64,000 bases of DNA from Cladorhizidae sp. MBARI D1340-BT2 (Eukaryota; Porifera; Demospongiae; Poecilosclerida; Cladorhizidae), in assembly GCA_028752905.1 (NCBI GenBank), contig JAQNBH010000003.1, positions 34,810,697 to 34,874,696 of the forward strand. The letters run 5' to 3'. How positions within the stretch are numbered: the stretch's first letter is position 1; each line of letters begins with the position of its first letter. Position numbers and translations under genes: made by a program. This document shows, in pieces, positions 21,761 through 34,649 of this stretch. The notes under the pieces are model-generated. The model did no database searches. It saw only the letters and a list, made by a program, of their open reading frames with translations, and had not been told where the DNA came from.

Positions 21761-24076
21761 GTGGTTGCCTCTGAGTTAGCTCATGGGACCAGTGAGAGAG
21801 TAGGTCTCTATGTGAGACATGTGGTTGCCTCTGAGATAGCTCATGGCACCAGTGAGAGAGTAGGTTTGTACGGGAGACATGTGGTTGCCTCTGAGTTAGC
21901 TCATGGCACCAGTAAGAGAGTAGGTATGTACGGGAGACATGTGGTTGCCTCTGAGTTAGCTCATGGCACCAGTGAGAGAGTAGGTCTGTACGGGAGACAT
22001 GTGGTTGCCTCTGAGCTAGCTCATGGCACCAGTGAGAGAGTAGGTCTGTACGGGAGACATGTGGTTGCCTCTTAGTTAGCTCATGGCACCAGTGAGAGAG
22101 TAGGTTTGTACGGGAGATATGTGTTTGCTTCTGAGTTAGCTCATGGCACCAGTGAGAGAGTACATGTACATGTAGGTCTGTATGGGAGACATGTGGTTGC
22201 CGCTGAGTTATCTCATGGCACCAGTGAGAGAGTAGGTCTGTACGGGAGACATGTGGTTGCCTCTGAGTTAGCTTATGGCACCAGTGAGAGAGTAGGTCTG
22301 TACGGGAGACATGTGGTTGCCTCTGAGATAGCTCATGGCACCAGTGAGAGAGTAGGTTTGTACGGGAGACATGTGGTTGCCATTGAGTTAGCTCATGGCA
22401 CCAGTGAGAGAGTAGGTATGTATGGGAGACATGTGGTTGCCTCTGAGTTAGCTCATGGCACCAGTGAGAGAGTAGGTCTGTACGGGAGACATGTGGTTGC
22501 CTCTGAGTTAGCTCATGGCACCAGTGAGAGAGTAGGTATGTATGGGAGACATGTGGTTGCCTCTTAGTTAGCTCATGGCACCAGTGCGGGAGTAGGTCTG
22601 TACGGGAGACATGTGGTTGCCTCTGAGATAGCTCATGGCACCAGTGAGAGAGCAGGTTTGTACGGGAGACATGTGGTTGCCTCTGAGTTAGCTCATGGCA
22701 CCAGTGAGAGAGTAGATCTCTACGGGAGATATGTGTTTGCTTCTGAGTTAGCTCATGGCACCAGTGAGAGAGTACATGAACATGTAGGTCTGTATGGGAG
22801 ACATGTGGTTGCCGCTGAGTTATCTCATGGCACCAGTGAGAGAGTAGGTCTGTACGGGAGACATGTGGTTGCCTCTGAGTTAGCTCATGGCACCAGTGAG
22901 AGAGTAGGTCTGTATGGGAGACATGTGGTTGCCTCTGAGATAGCTCATGGCACCAGTGAGAGAGTAGGTTTGTACGGGAGACATGTGGTTGCCATTGAGT
23001 TAGCTCATGGCACCAGTGAGAGAGTAGGTATGTATGGGAGACATGTGGTTGCCTCTGAGTTAGCTCATGGCACCAGTGAGAGAGTAGGTCTGTACGGGAG
23101 ACATGTGCTTGCCTCTGAGTTAGCTCATGGCACCAATGAGAGAGTAGGTATGTATGGGAGACATGTGGTTGCCTCTTAGTTAGCTCATGGCACCAGTGAG
23201 GGAGTAGGTCTGTACGGGAGACATGTGGTTGCCTCTGAGATAGCTCATGGCACCAGTGAGAGAGCAGGTTTGTACGGGGACATGTGGTTTCCTCTGAGTT
23301 AGCTCATGGCACCAGTGAGAGAGTAGGTATGTACGGGAGACATGTGGTTGCCTCTGAGTTAGCTCATGGCACCAGTGAGAGAGTAGGTCTGTACGGGAGA
23401 CATGTGGTTGCCTCTGAGTTAGCTCATGGCACCAGTGAGAGAGTAGGTCTGTACGGGAGACATGTGGTTGCCTCTAAGTTAGCTCATGGCACCAGTGAGA
23501 GAGTAGGTTTGTACGGGAGATATGTGTTTGCTTCTGAGTTAGCTCATGGCACCAGTGAGAGAGTACATGTACATGTAGGTCTGTATTGGAGACATGTGGT
23601 TGCCGCTGAGTTATCTCATGGCACCAGTGAGAGAGTAGGTCTGTATGGGAGACATGTGGTTGCCTCTGAGTTAGCTCATGGCACCAGTGAGAGAGTAGGT
23701 CTGTACGGGAGACATGTGGTTGCCTCTGAGATAGCTCATGGCACCAGTGAGAGAGTAGGTTTGTACGGGAGACATGTGGTTGCCATTGAGTTAGCTCATG
23801 GCACCAGTGAGAGAGTAGGTATGTATGGGAGACATGTGGTTGCCTCTGAGTTAGCTCATGGCACCAGTGAGAGAGTAGGTCTGTACGGGAGACATGTGCT
23901 TGCCTCTGAGTTAGCTCATGGCACCAGTGAGAGAGTAGGTCTGTACGGGAGACATGTGCTTGCCTCTGAGTTAGCTCATGGCACCAGTGAGAGAGTAGGT
24001 CTGTACGGGAGACATGTGGTTGCCTCTGAGTTAGCTCATGGCACCAGTGAGAGAGTAAGTCTGTACGGGAAGACAT
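21761..24076 (+). repeat. Array segment: 2316 bp region without internal 61-mers
   Basis: 38 monomers, three of them 72-mers (22160, 22772, 23562), with no HOR-closing monomer until 24076. It contains several TCTTAG monomers and a 1 bp loss near 23277 (ACGGGGACAT). It looks like HORs fused by exchange that removed their boundaries. Confidence 0.88.
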
Positions 24077-27000
24077 GTGGTTGCCTCTGAGTTAGCTCAT
24101 GGGACCAGTGAGAGAGTAGGTCTGTACGGGAGACATGTGGTTGCCTCTGAGATAGCTCATGGCACCAGTTAGAGAGTAGGTTTGTACGGGAGACATGTGG
24201 TTACCTCTGAGTTATCTCATGGCACCAGTGAGAGAGTAGGTATGTACGGGAGACATGTGGTTGCCTCTGAGTTAGCTCATGGCATCAGTGAGAGAGTAGG
24301 TATGTATGGGAGACATGTGGTTGCTTCTGAGTTAGCTTATGGCACCAGTGAGAGAGTACATGTACATGTAGGTCTGTACGGGAGACATGTGGTTGCCGCT
24401 GAGTTATCTCATGGCACCAGTGAGAGAGTAGGTCTGTACGGGAGACATGTGGTTGCCTCTGAGTTAGCTCATGGCACCAGTGAGAGAGTAGGTCTGTACG
24501 GGAGACATGTGGTTGCCTCTGAGATAGCTCATGGCACCAGTAAGAGAGTAGGTTTGTACGGGAGACATGTGGTTGCCATTGAGTTAGCTCATGGCACCAG
24601 TGAGAGAGTAGGTATGTATGGGAGACATGTGGTTGCCTCTGAGTTAGCTCATGGCACCAGTGAGAGAGTAGGTCTGTACGGGAGACATGTGCTTGGTTCT
24701 GAGTTAGCTCATGGCACCAGTGAGAGAGTAGGTATGTACGGGAGACATGTGGTTGCCTCTGAGTTAGCTCATGGCACCAGTGAGAGAGTAGGTCTGTACG
24801 GGAGACATGTGGTTGCCTCTGAGTTAGCTCATGGCACCAGTGAGAGAGTAGGTCTGTACGGGAGACATGTGGTTGCCTCTGAGATAGCTCATGGCACCAG
24901 TGAGAGAGTAGGTTTGTACGGGAGACATGTGGTTGCCTCTGAGTTAGCTCATGGCACCAGTGAGAGAGTAGGTCTGTACAGGAAGACATGTGGTTGCCTC
25001 TGAGTTAGCTAATGGGACCAGTCAGAGAGTAGGTCTGTACGGGAGACATGTGGTTGCCTCTGAGATAGCTCATGGAACCAGTGAGAGAGTAGGTTTGTAC
25101 GGGAGACTTGTGGTTGCCATTGAGTTAGCTCATGGCACCAGTGAGAGAGTAGGTATGTATGGGAGACATGTGGTTGCCTCTGAGTTAGTTCATGGCACCA
25201 GTGAGAGAGTAGGTCTGTACGGGAGACATGTGCTTGCCTCTGAGTTAGCTCATGGCACCAGTGAGAGAGTAGGTATGTACGGGAAGACATGTGGTTGCCT
25301 CTGAGTTAGCTCATGGCACCAGTGAGAGAGTAGGTCTGTATGGGAGACATGTGGTTGCCTCTGAGATAGCTCATGGCACCAGTGAGAGAGTAGGTTTGTA
25401 CGAGAGACATGTGGTTGCCTCTGAGTTAGCTCATGGCACCAGTGAGAGAGTAGGTCTGTACGGGAAGACATGTGGTTGCCTCTGAATTAGCTCATGGGAC
25501 CAGTGAGAGAGTAGGTCTGTACGGGAGAAATGTGGTTGCCTCTGAGATAGCTCATGGCACCAGTGAGAGAGTAGGTTTGTACGGGAGACATGTGATTGCC
25601 TCTGAGTTAGCTCATGGCACCAGTGAGAGAGTAGGTCTGTACGGAAGACATGTGGTTGCCTCTGAGTTAGCTCATGGCACCAGTGAGAGAGTAGGTCTGT
25701 GCGGAAGACATGTGGTTGCCTCTGAGTTAGCTCATGGCACCAGTGAGAGAGTAGGTCTGTACGGGAGACATGTGGTTGCCTCTAAGTTAGCTCATGGCAC
25801 CAGTGAGAGAGTAGGTTTGTACGGGAGATATGTGTTTGCTTCTGAGTTAGCTCATGGCAACAGTGAGAGAGTACATGTACATGTAGGTCTGTATGGGAGA
25901 CATGTGGTTGCCGCTGATTTATCTCATGGCACCAGTGAGAGAGTAGGTCTGTACGAGAGACATGTGGTTGCCTCTATGTTAGCTCATGGCACCAGTGAGA
26001 GAGTAGGTTTGTACGGGAGATATGTGTTTGCTTCTGAGTTAGCTCATGGCACCAGTGAGAGAGTACATGTACATGTAGGTCTGTACGGGAGACATGTGGT
26101 TGCCGCTGAGTTATCGCATGGCACCAGTGAGAGAGTAGGTCTGTACGGGAGACATGTGGTTGCCTCTGAGTTAGCTCATGGCACCAGTGAGAGAGTAGGT
26201 CTGTACCGGAGACATGTGGTTGCCTCTGAGATAGCTCATGGCACCAGTGAGAGAGTAGGTTTGTACGGGAGACATGTGGTTGCCATTGAGTTAGCTCATG
26301 GCACCAGTGAGAGAGTAGGTATGTATGGGAGACATGTGGTTGCCTCGGAGTTAGCTCATGGCACCAGTGAGAGAGTAGGTCTGTACGGGAGACATGTGCT
26401 TGCCTCTGAGTTAGCTCATGGCACCAGTGAGAGAGTAGTCTGTACGGGAGACATGTGGTTGCCTCTGAAATAGCTCATGGCACCAGTGAGAGAGTAGGTT
26501 TGTACGGGAGACATGTGGTTGCCTCTGAGTTAGCTCATGGCACCAGTGAAGGAGTAGGTCTGTACGGGAAGACATGTGGTTGCCTCTGAGTTAGCTCATG
26601 GGACCAGTGAGAGAGTAGGTCTGTACGGGAGACATGTGGTTGCCTCTGAGATAGCTCATGGTACCAGTGAGAGAGTAGGTTTGTACGGGAGACATATGGT
26701 TGCCATTGAGTTAGCTCATGGCACCAGTGAGACAGTATGTTTGTATGGGAGACATGTGGTTGCCTCTGAGTTAGCTCATGGCACCAGTGAGAGAGTAGGT
26801 CTGTACGGGAGACATGTGCTTGCCTCTGAGTTAGCTCATGGCACCAGTGAGAGAGTAGGTATGTACGGGAGACATGTGGTTGCCTCTGAGTTAGCTCATG
26901 GCACCAGTGATAGAGTAGGTCTGTACGGGAGACATGTGGTTGTCTCTGAGATAGCTCATGGCATCAGTGAGAGAGTAGGTTTGTACGAGAGACATGTGGT

Positions 27001-28089
27001 TGCCTCTGAGTTAGCTCATGGCACCAGTGAGAGAGTAGGTCTGTACGGGAAGACATGTGGTTGCCTCTGAGTTAGCTCATGGGACCAGTGAGAGAGTAGG
27101 TCTGTAAGGGAGACATGTGGTTGCCTCTGAGATAGCTCATGGCACCGGTGAGAGAGTAGGTTTGTACGGGAGACATGTGGTTGCCTCTGAGTTAGCTCAT
27201 GGCACCAGTGAGAGAGTTGGTATGTACGGGAGACATGTGGTTGCCTCTGAGTTAGCTCATGGCACCAGTGAGAGAGTAGGTCTGTACGGGAGACATGTGG
27301 TTGCCTCTGAGTTAGCTCATGGCACCAGTGAGAGAGTAGGTCTGTACGGGAGACATGTGGTTGCCTCTGAGTTAGCTCATGGCACCAGTGAGAGAGTAGG
27401 TTTGTACGGGAGATATGTGTTTGCTTCTGAGTTAGCTCATGGCACCAGTGAGAGAGTACATGTACATGTAGGTCTGTACGGGAGACATGTGGTTGCCGCT
27501 GAGTTATCTCATGGCACCAGTGAGAGAGTAGGTGTGTACGGGAGACATGTTGTTGCCTCTGAGTTAGCTCATGGCACCAGTGAGAGAGTAGGTCTGTACG
27601 GGATACATGTGGTTGCCTCTGAGATAGCTCATGGCACCAGTGAGAGAGTAGGTTTGTACGGGAGACATGTGATTGCCATTGAGTTAGCTCATGGCACCAG
27701 TGAGAGAGTAGGTATGTATGGGGGACATGTGGTTGCCTCTGAGTTAGCTCATGGCACCAGTGAGAGAGTAGGTCTGTACGGGAGACATGTGCTTGCTTCT
27801 GAGTTAGCTCATGGCACCAGTGAGAGAGTAGGTATGTACGGGAGACATGTGGTTGCCTCTGAGTTAGCTCATGGCACCAGTGAGAGAGTAGGTCTGTACG
27901 GGAGACATGTGGTTGCCTCTGAGTTAGCTCATGGCACCAGTTAGAGCGTAGGTCTGTACGGGAGACATGTGGTTGCCTCTGAGATAGCTCATGGCACCAG
28001 TGAGAGAGTAGGTTTGTACGGGAGACATGTGGTTGCCTCTGAGTTAGCTCATGGCACCAGTGAGAGAGTAGGTCTGTACGGGAAGACAT
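24077..28089 (+). repeat. Array segment: HORs of 913, 301, 181, 1104, 481 and 1033 bp
   Basis: HORs start at 24077, 24990, 25291, 25472, 26576 and 27057. The first four match 14156-16654 in order and length at an offset of 9921 bp, including TGTGCGGAAGACAT (25700 versus 15778) and the 1 bp loss GAGTAGTCT. The last two match 16655-18107 with the middle 61-mer present. Confidence 0.93.
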
Positions 28090-29292
28090 GTGGTTGCCTC
28101 TGAGTTAGCTCATGGGACCAGTGAGAGAGTAGGTCTGTACAGGAGACATGTGGTTGCCTCTGAGATAGCTCATGGCACCAGTGAGAGAGTAGGTTTGTAC
28201 GGGAGACATGTGGTTGCCATTGAGTTAGCTCATGGCACCAGTGAGAGAGTAGGTATGTATGGGAGACATGTGGTTGCCTCTGAGTTAGCTCATGGCATCA
28301 GTGAGAGAGTAGGTCTGTACGGGAGACATGTGCTTGCCTCTGAGTTAGCTCATGGCACCAATGAGAGAGTAGGTATATATGGGAGACATGTGGTTGCCTC
28401 TGAGTTAGCTCATGGCACCAGTGAGAGAGTAGGTCTGTACGGGAGACATGTGGTTGCCTCTGAGATAGCTCATGGCACCAGTGAGAGAGTAGGTTTGTAC
28501 GAGAGACATGTGGTTGCCTCTGAGTTAGCTCATGGCACCAGTGAGAGATTAGGTCTGTACGGGAAGACATGTGGTTGCCTCTGAGTTAGCTCATGGGACC
28601 AGTGAGAGAGTAGGTCTGTACGGGAGACATGTGGTTGCCTCTGAGATAGCTCATGGCACCAGTGAGAGAGTAGATCTGTACGGGAGACATGTGGTTGCCT
28701 CTGAGATAGCTCATGGCACCAGTGAGAGAGTAGGTTTGTACGGGAGACATGTGGTTGCCTCTTAGTTAGCTCATGGCACCAGTGAGAGAGTAGGTCTGTA
28801 CGGGAAGACATGTGGTTGCCTCTGAGTTAGCTCATGGGACCAGTGAGAGAGTAGGTCTGTACAGGAGACATGTGGTTGCCTCTGAGATACCTCATGGCAC
28901 CAGTGAGAGAGTAGGTTTGTACGGGAGACATGTGGTTACTATTGAGTTAGCTCATGTCACCAGTGAGAGAGTAGGTATGTATGGGAGACATGTGGTTGCC
29001 TCTGAGTTAGCTCATGGCATCAGTGAGAGAGTAGGTCTGTACGGGAGACATGTGCTTGCCTCTGAGTTAGCTCATGGCACCAATGAGAGAGTAGGTATGT
29101 ACGGGAGACATGTGGTTGCCTCTGAGTTAGCTCATGGCACCAGTGAGAGAGTAGGTCTGTACGGGAGACATGTGGTTGCCTCTGAGATAGCTCATGGCAC
29201 CAGTGAGAGAGTAGGTTTGTACAAGAGACATGTGGTTGCCTCTGAGTTAGCTCATGGCACCAGTGAGAGAGTAGGTCTGTACGGGAAGACAT
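28090..29292 (+). repeat. Array segment: HORs of 481, 241 and 481 bp
   Basis: HORs start at 28090, 28571 and 28812. The two 481 bp units are near copies 722 bp apart. Both have TACAGGAGACAT in the first monomer and GGCATCAGTG and ACCAATGAG variants. None has a 72-mer. Confidence 0.9.
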
Positions 29293-32200
29293 GTGGTTGC
29301 CTCTGAGTTAGCTCATGGGACCAGTGAGAGAGTAGGTCTGTACGGGAGACATGTGGTTGCCTCTGAGATAGCTCATGGCACCAGTGAGAGAGTAGGTTTG
29401 TACGGGAGACATGTGATTGCCTCTGAGTTAGCTCATGGCACCAGTGAGAGAGTAGGTATGTTCGGGAGACATGTGGTTGCCTCTGAGTTAGCTCATGGCA
29501 CCAGTGAGAGAGTAGGTATGTACGGAAGACATGTGGTTGCCTCTGGGTTAGCTCATGGCACCAGTGAGAGAGTAGGTCTGTACGGGAGACATGTGGTTGC
29601 CTCTCAGTTAGCTCATGGCACCAGTGAGAGAGTAAGTTTGTACGGGAGATATGTGTTTGCTTCTGAGTTAGCTCATGGTACCAAGGAGAGAGTACATGTA
29701 CATGTAGGTCTGTACGGGAGACATGTTGTTGCCACTGAGTTATCTCATGGCACCAGTGAGAGAGTAGGTCTGTACGGGAGACATGTGGTTGCTTCTGAGT
29801 TAGCTCATGGCACCAGTGAGAGAGTAGGTCTGTACGGGAGACATGTGGTTGCCTCTGAGATAGCTCATGGCACCAGTGAGAGAGTAGGTTTGTACGGGAG
29901 ACATGTGGTTGCCATTGAGTTAGCTCATGGCACCAGTGAGAGAGTAGGTATGTATGGGAGACATGTGGTTGCCTCTGTGTTAGCTCATGGCACCAGTGAG
30001 AGAGTAGATCTGTACGGGAGACATGTGGTTGCCTCTGAGATAGCTCATGGCACCAGTGAGAGATTAGGTTTGTACGGGAGACATGTGGTTGCCTCTGAGT
30101 TAGCTCATGGCACCAGTGAGAGAGTAGGTCTGTACGGGAAGACATGTGGTTGCCTCTGAGTTAACTCATGGGACCAGTAAGAGAGTAGGTCTGTACGGGA
30201 GACATGTGGTTGCCTCTGAGATAGCTCATGGCACCAGTGAGAGAGTAGGTTTGTATGGGAGACATGTGGTTGCCTCTGAGTTAACTCATGGCACCAGTGA
30301 GAGAGTAGGTATGTACGGGAGACATGTGGTTGCCTCTGAGTTAGCTCATGGCACCAGTGAGAGAGTAGGTCTGTACGGGAGACATGTGGTTGCCTCTGAG
30401 TTAGCTCATGGCACCAGTGAGAGAGTAGGTCTGTACGGGAGACATGTGGTTGCCTCTTAGTTAGCTCATGGCACCAGTGAGAGAGTAGGTTTGTACGGGA
30501 GATATGTGTTTGCTTCTGAGTTAGCTCATGGCACCAGTGAGAGAGTACATGTACATGTAGGTCTGTATGGGAGACATGTGGTTGCCGCTGAGTTATCTCA
30601 TGGCACCAGTGAGAGAGTAGGTCTGTACGGGAGACATGTGGTTGCCTCTGAGTTAGCTCATGGCATCAGTGAGAGAGTAGGTCTGTACGGGAGACATGTG
30701 TTTGCCTCTGAGATAGGTCATGGCACCAGTGAGAGAGTAGGTCTGTACGGGAGACATGTGCTTGCCTCTGAGTTAGCTCATGGCACCAGTGAGAGAGTAG
30801 GTATGTATGGGAGACATGTGGTTGCTTCTAAGTTAGCTCATGGCACCAGTGAGAGAGTAGGTCTGTACGGGAGACATGTGCTTGCCTCTGAGTTAGCTCA
30901 TGGCACCAGTGAGAGAGTAGGTATGTATGGGAGACATGTGGTTGCCTCTAAGTTAGCTCATGGCACCAGTGAGGGAGTAGGTCTGTACGGGAGACATGTG
31001 TTTGCCTCTGAGATAGCTCATGGCACCAGTGAGAGAGCAGGTTTGTACGGGAGACATGTGGTTGCCTCTGAGTTAGCTCATGGCACCAGTGAGAGAGTAG
31101 GTCTGTACGGGAAGACATGTGGTTGCCTCTGAGTTAGCTCATGGGACCAGTGAGAGAGTAGGTCTGTACGGGAGACATGTGGTTGCCTCTGAGATAGCTC
31201 ATGGCACCAGTGAGAGAGTAGGTTTGTACGGGAGACATGTGGTTGCCTCTGAGTTAGCTCATGGCACCAGTGAGAGAGTAGGTATGTACGGGAGACATGT
31301 GGTTGCCTCTGAGTTAGCTCATGGCACCAGTGAGAGAGTAGGTCTGTACGGGAGACATGTGGTTGCCTCTGAGTTAGCTCATGGCACCAGTGAGAGAGTA
31401 GGTCTGTACGGGAGACATGTGGTTGCCTCTAAGTTAGCTCATGGCACCAGTGAGAGAGTAGGTTTGTACGGGAGATATGTGTTTGCTTCTGAGTTAGCTC
31501 ATGGCACCAGTGAGAGAGTACATGTACATGTAGGTCTGTATGGGAGACATGTGGTTGCCGCTGAGTTATCTCATGGCACCAGTGAGAGAGTAGGTCTGTA
31601 TGGGAGACATGTGGTTGCCTCTGAATTAGCTCATGGCACCAGTGAGAGAGTAGGTCTGTACGGGAGACATGTGGTTGCCTCTGAGATAGCTCATGGCACC
31701 AGTGAGAGAGTAGGTTTGTACGGGAGACATGTGGTTGCCATTGAGTTAGCTCATGGCACCAGTGAGAGAGTAGGTATGTATGGGAGACATGTGGTTGCCT
31801 CTGAGTTAGCTCATGGCACCAGTGAGAGAGTAGGTCTGTACGGGAGACATGTGCTTGCCTCTGAGTTAGCTCATAGCACCAGTGAGAGAGTAGGTATGTA
31901 CGGGAGACATGTGGTTGCCTCTGAGTTAGCTCATGGCACCAGTGGGAGAGTAGGTCTGTACGGGAGACATGTGGTTGCCTCTGAGATAGCTCATGTCACC
32001 AGTGAGAGAGTAGGTTTGTACGGGAGACATGTGGTTGCCTCTGAGTTAGCTCATGGGACCAGTGAGGGAGTAGGTCTGTACGGGAGACATGTGGTTGCCT
32101 CTGAGATAGCTCATGGCACCAGTTAGAGAGTAGGTTTGTACGGGAGACATGTGGTTGCCTCTGAGTTAGCTCATGGCACCAGTGAGAGAGTAGGTCTGCA

Positions 32201-33255
32201 CGGGAGACATGTGGTTGCCTCTTAGTTAGCTCATGGCACCAGTGAGAGAGTAGGTTTGTACGGGAGATATGTGTTTGCTTCTGAGTTAGATCATGGCACC
32301 AGTGAGAGAGTACATGTACATGTAGGTCTGTACGGGAGACATGTGGTTGCCACTGAGTTATCTCATGGCACCAGTGAGAGAGTAGGTCTGTACGGGAGAC
32401 ATGTGGTTGCCTCTGAGATAGCTCATGGCACCAGTGAGAGAGTAGGTTTGTACGGGAGACATGTGGTTGCCTCTGAGTTAGCTCATGGCACCAGTGAGAG
32501 AGTAGGTATGTACGGGAGACATGTGGTTGCCTCTGAGTTAGCTCATGGCACCAGTGAGAGAGTAGGTCTGTACGGGAGACATGTGGTTGCCTCTGAGTGA
32601 GCTCATGGCACCAGTGAGAGAGTAGGTCTGTACGGGAAACATGTGGTTGCCTCTAAGTTAGCTCATGGCACCAGTGAAAGAGTAGGTTTGTACGGGAGAT
32701 ATGTGTTTGCTTCTGAGTTAGCTCATGGCACCAGTGAGAGAGTACATGTACATGTCGGTCTGTATGGGAGACATGTGGTTGCCGCTGAGTTATCTCATGG
32801 CACCAGTGAGAGAGTAGGTCTGTACGGGAGACATGTGGTTGCTTCTGAGATAGCTCATGGCACCAGTGAGAGAGTAGGTTTGTACGGGAGACATGTGGTT
32901 GCCATTGAGTTAGCTCATGGCACCAGTGAGAGAGTAGGTATGTATAGGAGACATGTGGTTGCCTCTGAGTTAGCTCATGGCACCAGTGAGAGAGTAGGTC
33001 TGTACGGGAGACATGTGCTTGCCTCTGAGTTAGCTCATAGCACCAGTGAGAGAGTAGGTATGTACGGGAGACATGTGGTTGCCTCTGAGTTAGCTCATGG
33101 CACCAGTGAGAGAGTAGGTCTGTACGGGAGATATGTGGTTGCCTCTGAGATAGCTCATGGCACCAGTGAGAGAGTAGGTTTGTACGGGCGACATGAGGTT
33201 GCCTCTGAGTTAGCTCATGGCACCATTGAGAGAGTAGGTCTGTACGGGAAGACAT
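29293..33255 (+). repeat. Array segment: HORs of 853, 973 and 2137 bp
   Basis: HORs start at 29293, 30146 and 31119. The unit at 30146 has the canonical length of 16 monomers. The 2137 bp unit has 35 monomers with three 72-mers and no internal 61-mer. Confidence 0.92.
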
Positions 33256-34649
33256 GTGGTTGCCTCTGAGTTAGCTCATGGGACCAGTGAGAGAGTAGGT
33301 CTGTACGGGAGACATGTGGTTGCCTCTGAGATAGCTCATGGTACCAGTTAGAGAGTAGGTTTGTACGGGAGACATGTGGTTGCCTCTGAGTTAGCTCATG
33401 GCACCAGTGAGAGAGTAGGTCTGCACGGGAGACATGTGGTTGCCTCTTAGTTAGCTCATGGCACCAGTGAGAGAGTAGGTTTGTACGGGAGATATGTGTT
33501 TGCTTCTGAGTTAGCTCATGGCACCAGTGAGAGAGTACATGTACATGTAGGTCTGTACGGGAGACATGTGGTTGCCGCTGAGTTATCTCATGGCACCAGT
33601 GAGAGAGTAGGTCTGTACGGGAGACATATGGCTGCCTCTGAGTTAGCTCATGGCACAAGTGAGAGAGTAGTTCTGTACGGGAGACATGTGGTTGCCTCTG
33701 AGATAGCTCATGGCACCAGTGAGAGAGTAGGTTTGTACGGGAGACATGTGGTTGCCATTGAGTTAGCTCATGGCACCAGTGAGAGTGTAGGTATGTATGG
33801 GTGACATGTGGTTGCCTCTGAGTTAGGTCATGGCACCAGTGAGAGAGTAGGTCTGTACGGGAGACATGTGCTTGCCTCTGAGTTAGCTCATGGCACCAGT
33901 GAGAGAGTAGGTATGTACGGGAGACATGTGGTTGCCTCTGAATTAGCTCATGGAACCAGTGAGACAGTATTTATGTACGGGAGACATGTGGTTGCTTCTG
34001 AGTTAGCTCATGGCACCAGTGAGAGAGTAGGTCTGTACGGGAGACATGTGGTTGCCTCTGAGATAGCTCATCGCACCAGTGAGAGAGTAGGTTTGTACGG
34101 GAGACATGTGGTTGCCTCTGAGTTAGCTCATGGCACCAGTGAGAGAGTAGGTCTGTACGGGAAGACATGTGGTTGCCTCTGAGTTAGCTCATGGGACCAG
34201 TGAGAGAGTAGGTCTGTACGGGAGACATGTGGTTGCCTCTGAGATAGCTCATGGCACCAGTGAGAGAGTAGGTTTGTACGGGAGACATGTGGTTGCCTCT
34301 GAGTTAGCTCATGTCACCAGTGAGAGAGTAGGTATGTACGGGAGACATGTGGTTGCCTCTGAGTTAGCTAATGGCACCAGTGAGAGAGTAGGTCTGTACG
34401 GGAGACATGTGGTTGCCTCTAAGTTAGCTCATGGCACCAGTGAGAGAGTAGGTTTGTACGGGAGATATGTGTTTGCTTCTGAGTTAGCTCATGGCACCAG
34501 TGAGAGAGTAGGTCTGTACGGGAGACTTGTGGTTGCCTCTGAGATAGCTCATGGCACCAGTGAGAGAGTAGGTTTGTACGGGAGACATGTGGTTGCCTCT
34601 GAGTTAGCTCATGGCAGCAGTGAGAGAGTAGGTCTGTACGGGAAGACAT
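33256..34649 (+). repeat. Array segment: HORs of 913 and 481 bp
   Basis: HORs start at 33256 and 34169. The 481 bp unit contains a 60 bp hybrid monomer at 34469-34528, which has the 72-mer start but lacks the 12 bp insert. Confidence 0.9.
34469..34528 (+). repeat. Hybrid monomer lacking the 12 bp insert
   Basis: Starts GTGTTTGCTTCTGAG as a 72-mer but continues GAGAGAGTAGGTCTG. The next monomer is a GAGATA type. Same configuration as 7137-7196. Confidence 0.85.

Noticed and set aside
24961..24990. TACAGGAAGACAT near 24978 as another empty transposon site.
   Set aside because: The surrounding HOR lacks the ACATTTGG, CATAGCACC and GAGAAATGTGG variants of the transposon-bearing subtype, and its block copy at 15051 has the normal ACGGG. 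A separate C/G-to-A change is simpler.
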